A stretch of 64,000 nt of DNA from an uncultured Rhodospirillales bacterium (lineage in GTDB: Bacteria; Pseudomonadota; Alphaproteobacteria; Rhodospirillales; UBA2165). The DNA lies in assembly GCA_913055735.1 (NCBI GenBank), contig CAJXKD010000001.1, positions 558,001 through 622,000 on the forward strand. The letters run 5' to 3'. Position 1 is the first letter of the stretch. Each line of letters opens with the position of its first letter. The notes below the pieces were generated by a model that had not been told where the DNA came from, ran no database searches, and worked only from the letters and a program-made list of their open reading frames with translations. A program made the translations under genes and the position numbers. Of this stretch, positions 1 through 8,753 are shown piece by piece.

Positions 1-79
1 GCTATTTTTCGCGCATTTTGCGCGAGAACCGCGCAGATATAGCCACACCGTTCCCGCGAGATCAATCAGATCGGTACAA

Positions 80-89
80 TTGTATCCAA
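80..89. promoter_or_regulatory. Operator-like decamer TTGTATCCAA (copy 1)
   Basis: TTGTATCCAA is the reverse complement of the TTGGATACAA decamers found between the Rieske oxygenase and GntR genes. It lies beyond the 3' end of the oxygenase gene, so it may control a gene to the left of this window. The motif resembles the ATTGGATCCAAT palindrome known for VanR-type GntR regulators. Binding is inferred. Confidence 0.5.
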
Positions 90-110
90 AACGGCCCCAC
101 CGTCCCTTTG

Positions 111-148
111 AAAAAGTGGGATTGGGCTGGGCATGTGCCCAACCCAAT
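111..148 (-). terminator. Probable intrinsic terminator of the Rieske oxygenase gene
   Basis: Positions 121-148 form an inverted repeat with 13-base arms (ATTGGGCTGGGCA and TGCCCAACCCAAT, one mismatch). On the minus strand it is followed a few bases later by a run of five T (complement of 111-115). It lies about 30 bases past the oxygenase stop codon. Confidence 0.6.
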
Positions 149-180
149 AGTTTGGCCGTGATCCGACCCTGGTCTTCTTC

Positions 181-1227
181 TTAAGCGGCCTTATCGACCG
201 TCTTTGGTTTTTGTTGTTTCGCAAGCTCGGCATCGATGATCCGCCGCGCCGCCACGCCACCGGCATCGATGGCGAAGTTGGCGAGCCGGCGATCCGGCAA
301 CTCGAGCATTTTCTGTTGCTGCTTCTCGAGGACCACTTCGTCCTCGGCGAACACCGCACCCTGGGCATTGCGGATGCGCAACGTCAAACCCTGGTCGTGG
401 ATTTCGAAGTCACGCGCCATACCCCAGTGATACCAGGTGCTAGTTTCGGTTTCGGGCGTCATCAGGTCGACCACGATCCCGGTCACGCCATGGCTGCGGT
501 CGCCCTCGGGCGCGCCCGTACCCGCCAGCGCCACACCGACGTCGATCATCACGTTGGCCGGCAGGGAGAAGTTACAAATCTGCCAGCGGTCGCACTTCTC
601 GGTCGATTTCAGGTTGGTCGACCAGAAAGGCGGCGGATCGATGTTGTACATCCAGCGGCTAACCGTGGCGGTCTTGTTCTCCATGTCCGCCGCGGTCTCG
701 ATGGGCGCCTCGGTGATCTCTTCCTGGCCGATGCTGGTCGGGTGGACATAGGTCTCGTGGGTCAGGTCCATAAGGTTGTCGATCAGCAGCCGGTAGTCGC
801 AGTTGATGTGATAGGTGCTGCCGTCGAAAGCCCATTTGGGATCGGAACACCAATGCAGATCGGGGATCAGGTCCTCGTCAGCGGCCTTGGCGTCACCGAT
901 CCACACCCAGACGAAGCGGTGCCGTTCGGCGATCGGATAGGCCTTCACCAGTTTCTTCTGGGTCAGATTGTCCTGCTGCGGCATGCGCACGCAAGAACCG
1001 GTGCAATCGAGTGTCAGGCCATGATAGCCGCAAACGATATGCTCGCCCTCGACGCGGCCCTCGGACAAGGGCAGGAGACGGTGGGGGCAGACATCCTCCA
1101 GGGCCACAAGGCTCCGGTCGGGCTTACGGTAGAAAACGATGTCTTCGCCGCAAATCGTTCTGGCAAACGGCTTTTGGGCGATTTCATGGTCCCAGGCGAC
1201 GGCGTACCAATGATTCTGCAAAAACAT
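181..1227 (-). CDS. Rieske 2Fe-2S aromatic oxygenase, VanA-like
   Basis: This is a 348-residue Rieske non-haem iron oxygenase alpha subunit of the vanillate O-demethylase / phenoxybenzoate dioxygenase type. The Rieske cluster ligands are visible as CPH (Cys47, His49) and CGYH (Cys66, His69). The mononuclear iron site appears as Asp154, His157 and His162 in the DLTHETYVH segment. ATG 1227 is preferred over the upstream in-frame codon at 1263 because AAGAGG precedes it, and because the protein then begins with the usual FLxNxWYxxAW. Such enzymes need a ferredoxin reductase partner (VanB type); none is in the window. It is divergent from a GntR regulator, with operator-like repeats between. The substrate is probably a methoxylated or other aromatic acid, but cannot be read from the sequence. 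Confidence 0.88.
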   Translation of the reverse strand: MFLQNHWYAVAWDHEIAQKPFARTICGEDIVFYRKPDRSLVALEDVCPHRLLPLSEGRVEGEHIVCGYHGLTLDCTGSCVRMPQQDNLTQKKLVKAYPIAERHRFVWVWIGDAKAADEDLIPDLHWCSDPKWAFDGSTYHINCDYRLLIDNLMDLTHETYVHPTSIGQEEITEAPIETAADMENKTATVSRWMYNIDPPPFWSTNLKSTEKCDRWQICNFSLPANVMIDVGVALAGTGAPEGDRSHGVTGIVVDLMTPETETSTWYHWGMARDFEIHDQGLTLRIRNAQGAVFAEDEVVLEKQQQKMLELPDRRLANFAIDAGGVAARRIIDAELAKQQKPKTVDKAA

Positions 1228-1253
1228 CTCATTCACCTCTTGTGCACGGGGAT

Positions 1254-1336
1254 TTGTATACAATTTAACAGGAAAAAGCCTCTTTTCGGGGCGTTTTTTG
1301 GCCTTATTGGATACAATCCTACATTTTTGGATACAA
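1254..1336. promoter_or_regulatory. Three operator-like decamers between divergent genes
   Basis: TTGTATACAA (1254-1263, a perfect palindrome), TTGGATACAA (1307-1316) and TTGGATACAA (1327-1336) lie between the oxygenase start at 1227 and the regulator start at 1435. The last two are exactly 20 bp apart, close to two helical turns, so dimers would bind on the same face. The first is 27 bp upstream of the oxygenase ATG, a position suited to repression. The adjacent GntR protein is the likely binder, by analogy with VanR of Caulobacter. Confidence 0.65.
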
Positions 1337-1434
1337 TCTGTCGAGTCGAATCTTCCTTTTTTTCGAGCACCCGTTTAGACTGTTAACCATTCAGCCGTAC
1401 CACCAAGGGGAGCCTTCATGAAAAGGGTCGGGTT

Positions 1435-2151
1435 ATGAGCGACCATGCGCAAAGCGTTCTCGCGCGGCTCAGGAACATGATCATCAGTGGCGAACTGCAG
1501 CCCGGTGAGCGCATTCCCGAGATCCCGTTGGCGGAAAAACTCGGCGTCTCCCGCACGCCCGTGCGGGTCGCCATCCGGCTCCTGGAGCAGGAAGGCCTGC
1601 TGCAGAAGGCCGGGGCACGCGGCTACAAGGTCCGCGAACTCAACGACCGGGAAATCAAGGACGCGGTGGAAGTGCGCGGCGTTCTCGAAGGACTGGCGGC
1701 GCGCCTCATCGCCGAACGGGGCATGACCCGCGAACTCAAAGTGATCCTGCATGAGTGTCTCGATGAAGGCGATGCCATCTTCGAGAAAGGCTATATCACC
1801 GAAGAGGACGTCGACGCCTTCCACGATTTCAACCGACGTTTCCACCACGCCATCGTCGACGCACCGGGAAACAACGCCATCACCAATGCGCTGTCGCTCA
1901 ATAACGGCCTGCCGTTCGCATCGATCAACTCGTTGGCGGTCGATATGAGCGCGCTGGACCGGGAATTCACCCGCCTGCACCTGTCACACTTGCAGCATCA
2001 CATGATCGTCGATGCGCTGGAACACGGCCAAGGCGCGCGCGCCGATTCCCTGATGCGCGAGCACGCCCTCGCGGCTGCCCATTACATCGAAATGTTCGGA
2101 CCGGCCAATACGTCGCCGCTGAAACTGAAGATGATTACCGCCGCCGAATAG
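1435..2151 (+). CDS. GntR-family regulator, FadR/FCD subgroup
   Basis: This is a 238-residue transcription factor. An N-terminal winged helix-turn-helix (about residues 5-70, with LAEKLGVSRTPVRVAIRLLEQEGLL) is followed by an all-helical FCD ligand domain with the typical FHDFNRRFHHAIVDA metal-binding helix. AAGGG lies about 7 bases before the ATG. It is divergent from the Rieske oxygenase, and decamers of the VanR-operator type fill the shared intergenic space. A local repressor that senses the oxygenase substrate or product is the simplest reading. A further copy of the decamer lies 9 bases past its own stop codon. Confidence 0.88.
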   Translation: MSDHAQSVLARLRNMIISGELQPGERIPEIPLAEKLGVSRTPVRVAIRLLEQEGLLQKAGARGYKVRELNDREIKDAVEVRGVLEGLAARLIAERGMTRELKVILHECLDEGDAIFEKGYITEEDVDAFHDFNRRFHHAIVDAPGNNAITNALSLNNGLPFASINSLAVDMSALDREFTRLHLSHLQHHMIVDALEHGQGARADSLMREHALAAAHYIEMFGPANTSPLKLKMITAAE

Positions 2152-2159
2152 GCCGCACG

Positions 2160-2169
2160 TTGTATCCAA
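2160..2169. promoter_or_regulatory. Operator-like decamer TTGTATCCAA (copy 5)
   Basis: The same TTGTATCCAA as at 80-89 sits between the regulator stop (2151) and the convergent ychF stop (2176). There is no promoter to regulate there, so it may help loop DNA between sites or block elongation, or it may be a relic of rearrangement. Confidence 0.35.
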
Positions 2170-2175
2170 AAAATT

Positions 2176-3276
2176 CTAGACGTTGAAGCGGTACAGGATG
2201 ACGTCGCCGTCCTGAACGATGTAATCGCGGCCTTCCTGCCGCATCTTGCCGGCTTCCTTGGCGGCCTGTTCGCCGCCCAATGCGACATAATCGTCATAGG
2301 CAATGGTCTCGGCGGCGATGAAGCCGCGCGCGAAATCGGAGTGGATGGTCCCGGCGGCATCCTGCGCCCGGCATCCCTTGGGGATGGTCCAAGCCCGCGA
2401 TTCCTTGGGCCCTGCCGTAAAGAAGGTGATCAAACCCAGCAATTCGTAGCCTGCCCGGATCAGACGTGCGAGGCCGGTTTCCTCCAGCCCCATGGCCTCG
2501 AGGAACTCCCGCTTCTCGTCTTCGTCGGAGAGCTGCGCCACTTCGGCCTCGATCTTGGCGGAAACGACGACGGTACCCGCCCCTTCTTCGGCGGCGTGCG
2601 CGGCCACCCGTTCCGTCAGCTCATTGCCGTCAGCCGCCTCTTCTTCCGCAACGTTGCAGACATAGAGCACCGGCTTGGCGGTCAGCAGTTGCAGCATTCC
2701 AAAGGCTTTCGCCTCGTTCGGCGCGACTTTCGCGGCGCGCGCGGGCTTACCGTCGCGCAGCAACTCCAGCACCTGATCGACCAGCTTCAGTTGAAGCACC
2801 GCGTCCTTGTCGTTGCCCCGCGCCTTTTTCACCAACGGATCACGGCGGCGTTCGAGACTTTCGAGATCGGCCAGCATCAATTCCGTGTCGATCGTGGCGA
2901 TGTCGTTCAACGGATCGACATTTCCGGCAACGTGGGTGATGTCGCCGTCGGCAAAACAGCGCACCACGTGCAAGATGGCGTCCACCTCGCGGATATGGCC
3001 GAGGAATTTATTGCCGAGCCCTTCGCCTTTGCTCGCCCCGGCAACCAGGCCGGCGATATCGACGAACTCAAGCTGCGTCGGCACGACATTGGCCGATTTG
3101 GCAATGGCCGCGATTTTATCGAGACGCGGATCCGGCACATTCACACGCCCGGCGTTGGGTTCGATGGTGCAAAACGGATAGTTAGCGGTTTCCGCCGCTG
3201 CCGTCGCGGTCAGCGCATTGAACAGGGTCGATTTACCCACGTTGGGCAGGCCAACGATGCCACAGGCGAATCCCAT
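2176..3276 (-). CDS. ychF: Redox-regulated ATPase YchF (Obg-like ATPase OLA1)
   Basis: This is a 366-residue P-loop protein of the Obg/TRAFAC class that prefers ATP and associates with ribosomes. The Walker A is GLPNVGKST near residue 8, the G3 region reads DIAGLVAGASKGEGLGNKFL, and the C-terminal TGS domain ends IVQDGDVILYRFNV. The length matches the family. It starts with ATG 3 bases after the pth stop, so the two are cotranscribed in the common pth-ychF order. Confidence 0.97.
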   Translation of the reverse strand: MGFACGIVGLPNVGKSTLFNALTATAAAETANYPFCTIEPNAGRVNVPDPRLDKIAAIAKSANVVPTQLEFVDIAGLVAGASKGEGLGNKFLGHIREVDAILHVVRCFADGDITHVAGNVDPLNDIATIDTELMLADLESLERRRDPLVKKARGNDKDAVLQLKLVDQVLELLRDGKPARAAKVAPNEAKAFGMLQLLTAKPVLYVCNVAEEEAADGNELTERVAAHAAEEGAGTVVVSAKIEAEVAQLSDEDEKREFLEAMGLEETGLARLIRAGYELLGLITFFTAGPKESRAWTIPKGCRAQDAAGTIHSDFARGFIAAETIAYDDYVALGGEQAAKEAGKMRQEGRDYIVQDGDVILYRFNV

Positions 3277-3279
3277 ATT

Positions 3280-3915
3280 TTATTCTTCCTTATGTGACGG
3301 CGGTTCGCCGGTTGCCTTGGTGTCCGGTTTGGGGGGCTTCGGCTTGGGCGGGTTGACGATCAGCGCGACCTTCGACATGAACCCGCCATCGTCATCCTCA
3401 ATCAAGAGCGGCATCGCATCGACGATGGCATCGACGATCTTGTCCATCTGCGCCTGGTCGGCATTGTCGAAATCCTTGAGAACGTGTCCGACCACCCGCC
3501 CCTTTTCGCCCGGATGGCCGATGCCGACACGCACCCGGCGGAATTGCGGACCGATATGATTGGCGACGCTCCGGATCCCATTATGACCGGCGGCGCCACC
3601 ACCTTTCTTCACGCGGACCTTACCCAACGCCAAATCCATCTCGTCGTGGAAAACGATGACGTCCTCTTTGGGGATCTTGAAAAACCGCGAGGCTGCCCCG
3701 ACGGATTTGCCCGACTCGTTCATATAGGTGGTCGGCTCGAGCAGAAGCACCTTCTCGCCGGCGATCTCGGCTTCCGCCAAGTCGCCGTCGAACTTGCCCC
3801 GGAACGGCGCACGCCCGTAGCGCCGTTGCAACGCATCGGCGATCATGAAACCGACATTGTGACGGCTTCGCGCGTACTTCTCTCCGGGATTGCCGAGACC
3901 GACCAACAAAAGCAA
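3280..3915 (-). CDS. pth: Peptidyl-tRNA hydrolase
   Basis: This 211-residue protein recycles peptidyl-tRNA that drops off ribosomes. It opens with LLLVGLGNPGEKYARSRHNVGF, which holds the catalytic His and the Asn-binding motif, and also has TYMNESGKSV, FHDEMDL and GGGAAGHNG(I)RS. The start is a TTG (3913-3915) preceded by GAGGAGG at good spacing. The C-terminal 20 residues are a Pro/Lys-rich tail beyond the enzyme fold. It lies between rplY and ychF in a translation-related minus-strand group. Confidence 0.96.
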   Translation of the reverse strand: MLLLVGLGNPGEKYARSRHNVGFMIADALQRRYGRAPFRGKFDGDLAEAEIAGEKVLLLEPTTYMNESGKSVGAASRFFKIPKEDVIVFHDEMDLALGKVRVKKGGGAAGHNGIRSVANHIGPQFRRVRVGIGHPGEKGRVVGHVLKDFDNADQAQMDKIVDAIVDAMPLLIEDDDGGFMSKVALIVNPPKPKPPKPDTKATGEPPSHKEE

Positions 3916-3951
3916 GGCCGCCTCCTCTGACGGGTTGGGCGGTGGAGGGGA

Positions 3952-4650
3952 CTACTCCTTGTCCCCGCCTTCCTCGCCTTCGGACGACGCCTCTCCACCT
4001 TCTTCGGCAGCGGCTTCCGCAGCTTCCGCGCCTTCCTCGGCCGCGCCCTCTTCGCCCTCGGCAGCTTCTTCCTCTTCCGTCTGAACGGTCGGAGCAGCGA
4101 TGGTGGCGATGGTGAAATCGCGGTCGGTCACCGTGGGCTCGACGCCCTCCGGCAATTGGATGGCACTGATGTGGATGCTGTCACCGATATCCAGCCCCGC
4201 CAGATCGAACGTCAGTTCCTGGGGAATGGTGGTCGGCGAACACAGAAGTTCCACCTCGCGGCGCACGACGTTGAGCACGCCGCCACGCTTGATGCCCGGG
4301 CATTCTTCCTCGTTGAGGAACACGACCGGCACTTCGACGGTGATCTGCGTGTTGGCGGCGAACCGCATGAAGTCGACGTGAAGCGGCCGATCGGACACCG
4401 GATCGAGCTGCACGTCACGGGCCAGCACCTGATGCGAGTCGCCGTTCAGCTTGACCTCAAACACATGGGTAAAGAACCCGGGTTCGGACAGGTGCCGGTT
4501 CAGCTCCTTGCCGTCGAGGTTGATGAGGAGGGTTTCCATTTTTTCGCCATAGATAACGGCGGGTACTTTACCCGACCGCCTCACAGCCCGAGCCACCCCC
4601 TTGCCGGCCCGGTCACGCACTTCGGCACTGAACGATAGAACGTCAGCCAT
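3952..4650 (-). CDS. rplY: 50S ribosomal protein L25/general stress protein Ctc
   Basis: This is a 232-residue long-form (TL5/CTC) L25 that binds 5S rRNA. The N-terminal L25 domain (to about residue 95) is followed by the beta-rich C-terminal domain of the long form. An unusually long Glu/Ala/Gly tail (about 50 residues, almost free of basic residues) ends the protein. GGGAG lies upstream of the ATG, just after the prs terminator. The order prs-rplY-pth-ychF is a common proteobacterial arrangement. Confidence 0.96.
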   Translation of the reverse strand: MADVLSFSAEVRDRAGKGVARAVRRSGKVPAVIYGEKMETLLINLDGKELNRHLSEPGFFTHVFEVKLNGDSHQVLARDVQLDPVSDRPLHVDFMRFAANTQITVEVPVVFLNEEECPGIKRGGVLNVVRREVELLCSPTTIPQELTFDLAGLDIGDSIHISAIQLPEGVEPTVTDRDFTIATIAAPTVQTEEEEAAEGEEGAAEEGAEAAEAAAEEGGEASSEGEEGGDKE

Positions 4651-4663
4651 TGTGTCTAACTCC

Positions 4664-4699
4664 CAATAAAAATGCAGTGGCCTCCAGGGGTGCCACTGC
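4664..4699 (-). terminator. Intrinsic terminator between prs and rplY
   Basis: GCAGTGGC (4674-4681) and GCCACTGC (4692-4699) form a perfect 8-bp stem with a 10-base loop. On the minus strand it is followed by ATTTTTATT. It sits between the prs stop and the rplY ribosome-binding site, so it ends or attenuates prs transcription. Confidence 0.75.
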
Positions 4700-4734
4700 C
4701 CAGAAAACGGCGCTGTTTAGCGGGTTCTCGCCGA

Positions 4735-5667
<933 letters not shown>

Positions 5668-5879
5668 GCCTCGGAGCCCCTGGTTAGTTCGTGGCCTTCA
5701 GTCAACTTTGCCTTGTTTCCAAGGGTGTGAACCGCATGCCGCATCAGCCGCGGGCTTTGTATCAGCGAGTCATAATTCTGTAAACGGCCAAGACCGGAAG
5801 AGAGGGATCAAAACGGCCTTTTTTCTCCTGGGCCCCGGCAAGCCCCTGGAATCCCACCCTGAAATCCCGGCGAATGCCA

Positions 5880-6782
5880 TTACTGACCCTGGCGCGCCGC
5901 CTCGCCGCGGGCAATCAGCTGGGCGACTTCCGGGCCCGCTGCCTTGGCAATGAGGTCGGCGATTCTACCCCAACTGCCGTCCAACGACCCGGCAGGTACG
6001 GCATTTCGCTGCCGGATGGTCCCGATCTCCCGAAGGTCCGGAAAAAGCACGACCCAGTCGATGGCAATGCGCTGGCGGCCGGCCAATGGGGGATCCAGCT
6101 TGACGGTCCCGGCGACGACGTATCCCCCGCCGCCGACATCAGCCCCCACCCGGTTGCCGTCCAGGGCCAAAACCTGCCGCATGGCGAGGGCTAGCCGCTT
6201 GTTCCCGTCGCCCGGCGCCCCTTTGACGTCGGGCACGGCAATCGACAGGCGGGCCGATGACGCGGCAATTTGGGGACCTGGGGCGCCATCGATTTGCTTC
6301 ACCACCTCGGCGATTTCGGGTACGGCCCCAGCGACGATCCTCTCGGCAAGATCGCGATCGAGGGTCTGCCAGCGCGAGGGCGCCCCCCTGATCCGCTGTT
6401 CGAAGGAAATCACCTCGGCCCCGGTGGCGTCATTGAGCGCCCAGCCGACCCGACCAAACAGGGTATCTTCGACATTGCCGCGGCCAGGGAGCTTTTGGCC
6501 CCGCACAACAATCCCGTCGATGTTCCCGGTTGCCGCCGTAGCGGCGACACCCGACTCCCGCAAGGCCAAGACCAACCTATTGCGGATAAGCAACGCCATA
6601 TCCGGGGAAAACCCCTGGGGCGGCAGAACATGCACCGAGCGCACGCCGACGCCGGCCACCATCGGGCTGGCCGTCTCGCCATTATGGGCGAAGGGTTGCG
6701 GCAAAGATCCGCAAGCAGATAGGGATAATAGGAAGAGGGCCAAAAAAACGACCGACGCGAATTTGGGATATCTAGAGAGCAC
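5880..6782 (-). CDS. Putative outer-membrane lipoprotein, unknown function
   Basis: This 300-residue protein has a lipoprotein signal: basic n-region (RYPK), a hydrophobic stretch, then lipobox LSAC with Cys24. The mature part is soluble and alternates beta-like segments such as RIAIDWVVLFPDLREIGTIRQRNAVPAG, with no membrane helix and no catalytic motif I recognise. The start is GTG (6780-6782) without a clear ribosome-binding site. It overlaps the 3' end of a tiny hydrophobic reading frame (6772-6837) that has a better site, so translation may be coupled to it. Its nearest upstream neighbour is pgeF. Confidence 0.8.
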   Translation of the reverse strand: MLSRYPKFASVVFLALFLLSLSACGSLPQPFAHNGETASPMVAGVGVRSVHVLPPQGFSPDMALLIRNRLVLALRESGVAATAATGNIDGIVVRGQKLPGRGNVEDTLFGRVGWALNDATGAEVISFEQRIRGAPSRWQTLDRDLAERIVAGAVPEIAEVVKQIDGAPGPQIAASSARLSIAVPDVKGAPGDGNKRLALAMRQVLALDGNRVGADVGGGGYVVAGTVKLDPPLAGRQRIAIDWVVLFPDLREIGTIRQRNAVPAGSLDGSWGRIADLIAKAAGPEVAQLIARGEAARQGQ

Positions 6783-6837
6783 AGGTCACCAACGAAAGCG
6801 CCAACGCCACCATCAGCAATATGATCATATAGGGCAT
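6772..6837 (-). CDS. Possible 21-residue hydrophobic leader peptide
   Basis: A 22-codon frame encodes MPYMIILLMVALALSLVTC followed by AL. GGAG lies 9 bases before its ATG, a better site than the one for the lipoprotein gene. Its stop codon lies 9-11 bases inside the lipoprotein frame, so terminating ribosomes could restart at the GTG 6782. The peptide itself looks like a membrane or lipoprotein signal (LVTC resembles a lipobox). This is too short to be certain. Confidence 0.3.
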   Translation of the reverse strand: MPYMIILLMVALALSLVTCAL

Positions 6838-6856
6838 GATCTAAGGCTCCGACGGC

Positions 6857-7624
6857 CTAGCCATCGATCACGATGGCGGAAAGCTCCCGCCCATAATCTG
6901 ATTCGCCCTTGAGAACCGAGCGGCGATAACTGAAGAAGCGTTCCTCTTCACCACAGGTGTCGCATGGCGAGCGGACGACGTGGCGGAGCGCATAACGCGA
7001 CAAACGCCGCCAAACGTACCCCGCGAGATCGAACATCAGATGCCCCTCGCGCTTGCCCTCGGCAAACAAGGCCGCGTTTGCGGCATCTTCGTCCACAAAG
7101 GGCGGTGCGAAATCGTCGGAAACCTCGTAGGACCGTTGCGCAATACAAGGACCGATTGCCGCGACGATATTCTTCGGTTCCGCACCCAAATCGATCATCG
7201 CCTCAATGGTGGCCTCGACCACGCCCCCCTTGGCGCCGCGCCAACCGGCATGCGCCGCGCCGATAACACCGTTCTCGCCGTCCGCCAACAGGACCGGGGC
7301 ACAATCGGCGGTCAAAATCCCCAACGCGATGCCGTGCTTGTCGGTAACCATACCGTCGGCGATGGGCGCCTCATCCGGGGCCCATGGCGCAGTGACGGTG
7401 ACGACGTCGGACGTGTGTTTCTGATAGGCGGTGATCAGCGGTATCCCGGGTGTCCCCAAACGTTCCATCGCCAGTTCGCGATTGCGCGCGACAGCGCCCG
7501 GATCATCGTTGGATCCGAAGCCGCAATTTAGGGAGGCATAGAGTCCTTCGCTCACCCCGCCTTCGCGCGAGAAGAAGGCGTGCCGAATGCCGGGCAGATC
7601 ATTGAAGGCGGCGAATGTAATCAT
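6857..7624 (-). CDS. pgeF: Purine nucleoside phosphorylase / laccase-domain protein (PgeF, YfiH)
   Basis: This is a 255-residue member of the DUF152 multicopper-like family. These cytosolic enzymes act on purine nucleosides and, as PgeF, edit wrongly incorporated residues in peptidoglycan precursors. The zinc/copper-site motifs are visible: HAFFSREGGVSEG, TADCAPVLL, AAHAGWRG and the C-terminal CDTCGEEERFFSYRR. The in-frame start at 7672 overlaps the preceding gene; ATG 7624 (MITFAAFNDL) fits homologues better. It is downstream of lgt and the MidA-like gene in one minus-strand operon, as often in alphaproteobacteria. Confidence 0.92.
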   Translation of the reverse strand: MITFAAFNDLPGIRHAFFSREGGVSEGLYASLNCGFGSNDDPGAVARNRELAMERLGTPGIPLITAYQKHTSDVVTVTAPWAPDEAPIADGMVTDKHGIALGILTADCAPVLLADGENGVIGAAHAGWRGAKGGVVEATIEAMIDLGAEPKNIVAAIGPCIAQRSYEVSDDFAPPFVDEDAANAALFAEGKREGHLMFDLAGYVWRRLSRYALRHVVRSPCDTCGEEERFFSYRRSVLKGESDYGRELSAIVIDG

Positions 7625-7655
7625 CAGGTCGACGACAAGGTCCCGTGACAAAAGA

Positions 7656-8753
7656 TCAAACGTGAGCCTCAAAACCTTCAGGTGGGGGCGCGCCCTCGGG
7701 CGTCAAGGCCATCACCTTGAACAAGGTGCCCATTTCGTCCGCGCCGATCAATCGATTTAACGCGGCGTCCAACTGGACCTGTTGCGGTTCGGTTGCGTTC
7801 TCCCGCAGCATGCGATGGCGCACCTCGATGCCCAAGGCGCGAAGGAAAACGCCCTGTGGGATCGGTCCATGTACCGCCGCGCCCGCTTGCTTGGCGGCAT
7901 AGGCGAGGGCCTCAAAATCCACATGCGCGGTCAGATCGGCCGCACCGACGTCCTCGAGCACCGGATGATATTGATGGTCTTTCACCGCCTGAAGCGTATC
8001 GCCCACCGCACTGCGGCCGTGGCCGTAGTCGATGATAATCGCGGCCCCGCCCTGCGCCTCAAGATGACGGGCAATTTCCCCGACCACCTCCAACGCTTGA
8101 GGGCAACATTCCCAGACACTGCCTGGGGGTGCATCCTTCGACCGGGCCGGCAGATACGGTGGTTCGGCGGGCAGAGGCGCACCCAACGTGAAATCCAACC
8201 CGCCGTCGCCATCGCCGACTGTGATCAGCCGTTCGCACCAACCGGCGGCGCTTCTTTCGAATTGGTGGATGGGCAAGGCATCGAAGAACTCGTTGGCGAT
8301 CAGCAGCAGCGGCCCCTCCGCGGTACCGGCAAATCTATCCGACCAGCGCGGCGCTGGTATCAATGCGCCAACGGTTTGCGCCTGCACCTCTCGCAGCCGG
8401 TCACTGGTCTCAATCAATGTCACCCGTGCGGCGTCGGTGAAGCCCGGTATGCGCCGTGCCGCCCGCCAGGCATCGGCCATCAAGGTCCCCCGACCGGGGC
8501 CCAACTCGATAACGTCAACCGGCGCGGGCGACCCCGTCTGATGCCAGGTCATTGCCAGCCAGAGACCGAGCAGTTCCCCGAACATCTGACTGACCTCGGG
8601 CGCCGTGATGAAGTCACCCTGAACGCCGAATGGATTCCGGTGCCGGTAATAGCCGTGTTCCGGATCGCCGAGTGCCGCCGCCATGAACTCGGCCACCGTG
8701 ACGGGCCCCTCCGCCCGGATCCGTGCCGCCAGCTTTGAAGCAAGCGGGCTCAC
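7656..8753 (-). CDS. SAM-dependent methyltransferase, MidA/NDUFAF7 family
   Basis: This is a 365-residue class I methyltransferase of the family whose mitochondrial member NDUFAF7 symmetrically dimethylates an arginine of complex I subunit NDUFS2. The glycine-rich SAM loop reads DVIELGPGRGTLM, and NEFFDALPIHQF and IIDYGH are typical. The frame is open to 9068, but that extension is the antisense or alternate frame of lgt. The true start is GTG 8753, overlapping the lgt stop as GTGA, and gives a family-typical length beginning SPLASKL. Translational coupling to lgt is evident. Confidence 0.9.
   Translation of the reverse strand: MSPLASKLAARIRAEGPVTVAEFMAAALGDPEHGYYRHRNPFGVQGDFITAPEVSQMFGELLGLWLAMTWHQTGSPAPVDVIELGPGRGTLMADAWRAARRIPGFTDAARVTLIETSDRLREVQAQTVGALIPAPRWSDRFAGTAEGPLLLIANEFFDALPIHQFERSAAGWCERLITVGDGDGGLDFTLGAPLPAEPPYLPARSKDAPPGSVWECCPQALEVVGEIARHLEAQGGAAIIIDYGHGRSAVGDTLQAVKDHQYHPVLEDVGAADLTAHVDFEALAYAAKQAGAAVHGPIPQGVFLRALGIEVRHRMLRENATEPQQVQLDAALNRLIGADEMGTLFKVMALTPEGAPPPEGFEAHV

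Noticed and set aside
211..1386. 391-codon plus-strand open frame opposite the Rieske oxygenase
   Set aside because: It is antisense to a gene with complete Rieske motifs, and its translation is rich in His/Gln/Arg without domain structure.
2341..3297. 318-codon plus-strand frame opposite ychF
   Set aside because: A high-GC antisense shadow; the minus strand encodes an unmistakable YchF.
5668..5879. Terminator at the GGCCTTTTTT on the plus strand near 5815
   Set aside because: The two ACGGCC copies are direct repeats, not a stem, and there is no plus-strand gene to terminate.
5944..6912. 322-codon plus-strand frame opposite the lipoprotein gene
   Set aside because: The minus strand has a lipobox and signal sequence. 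The plus frame has low-complexity Ser/Arg/Pro composition and runs into pgeF.
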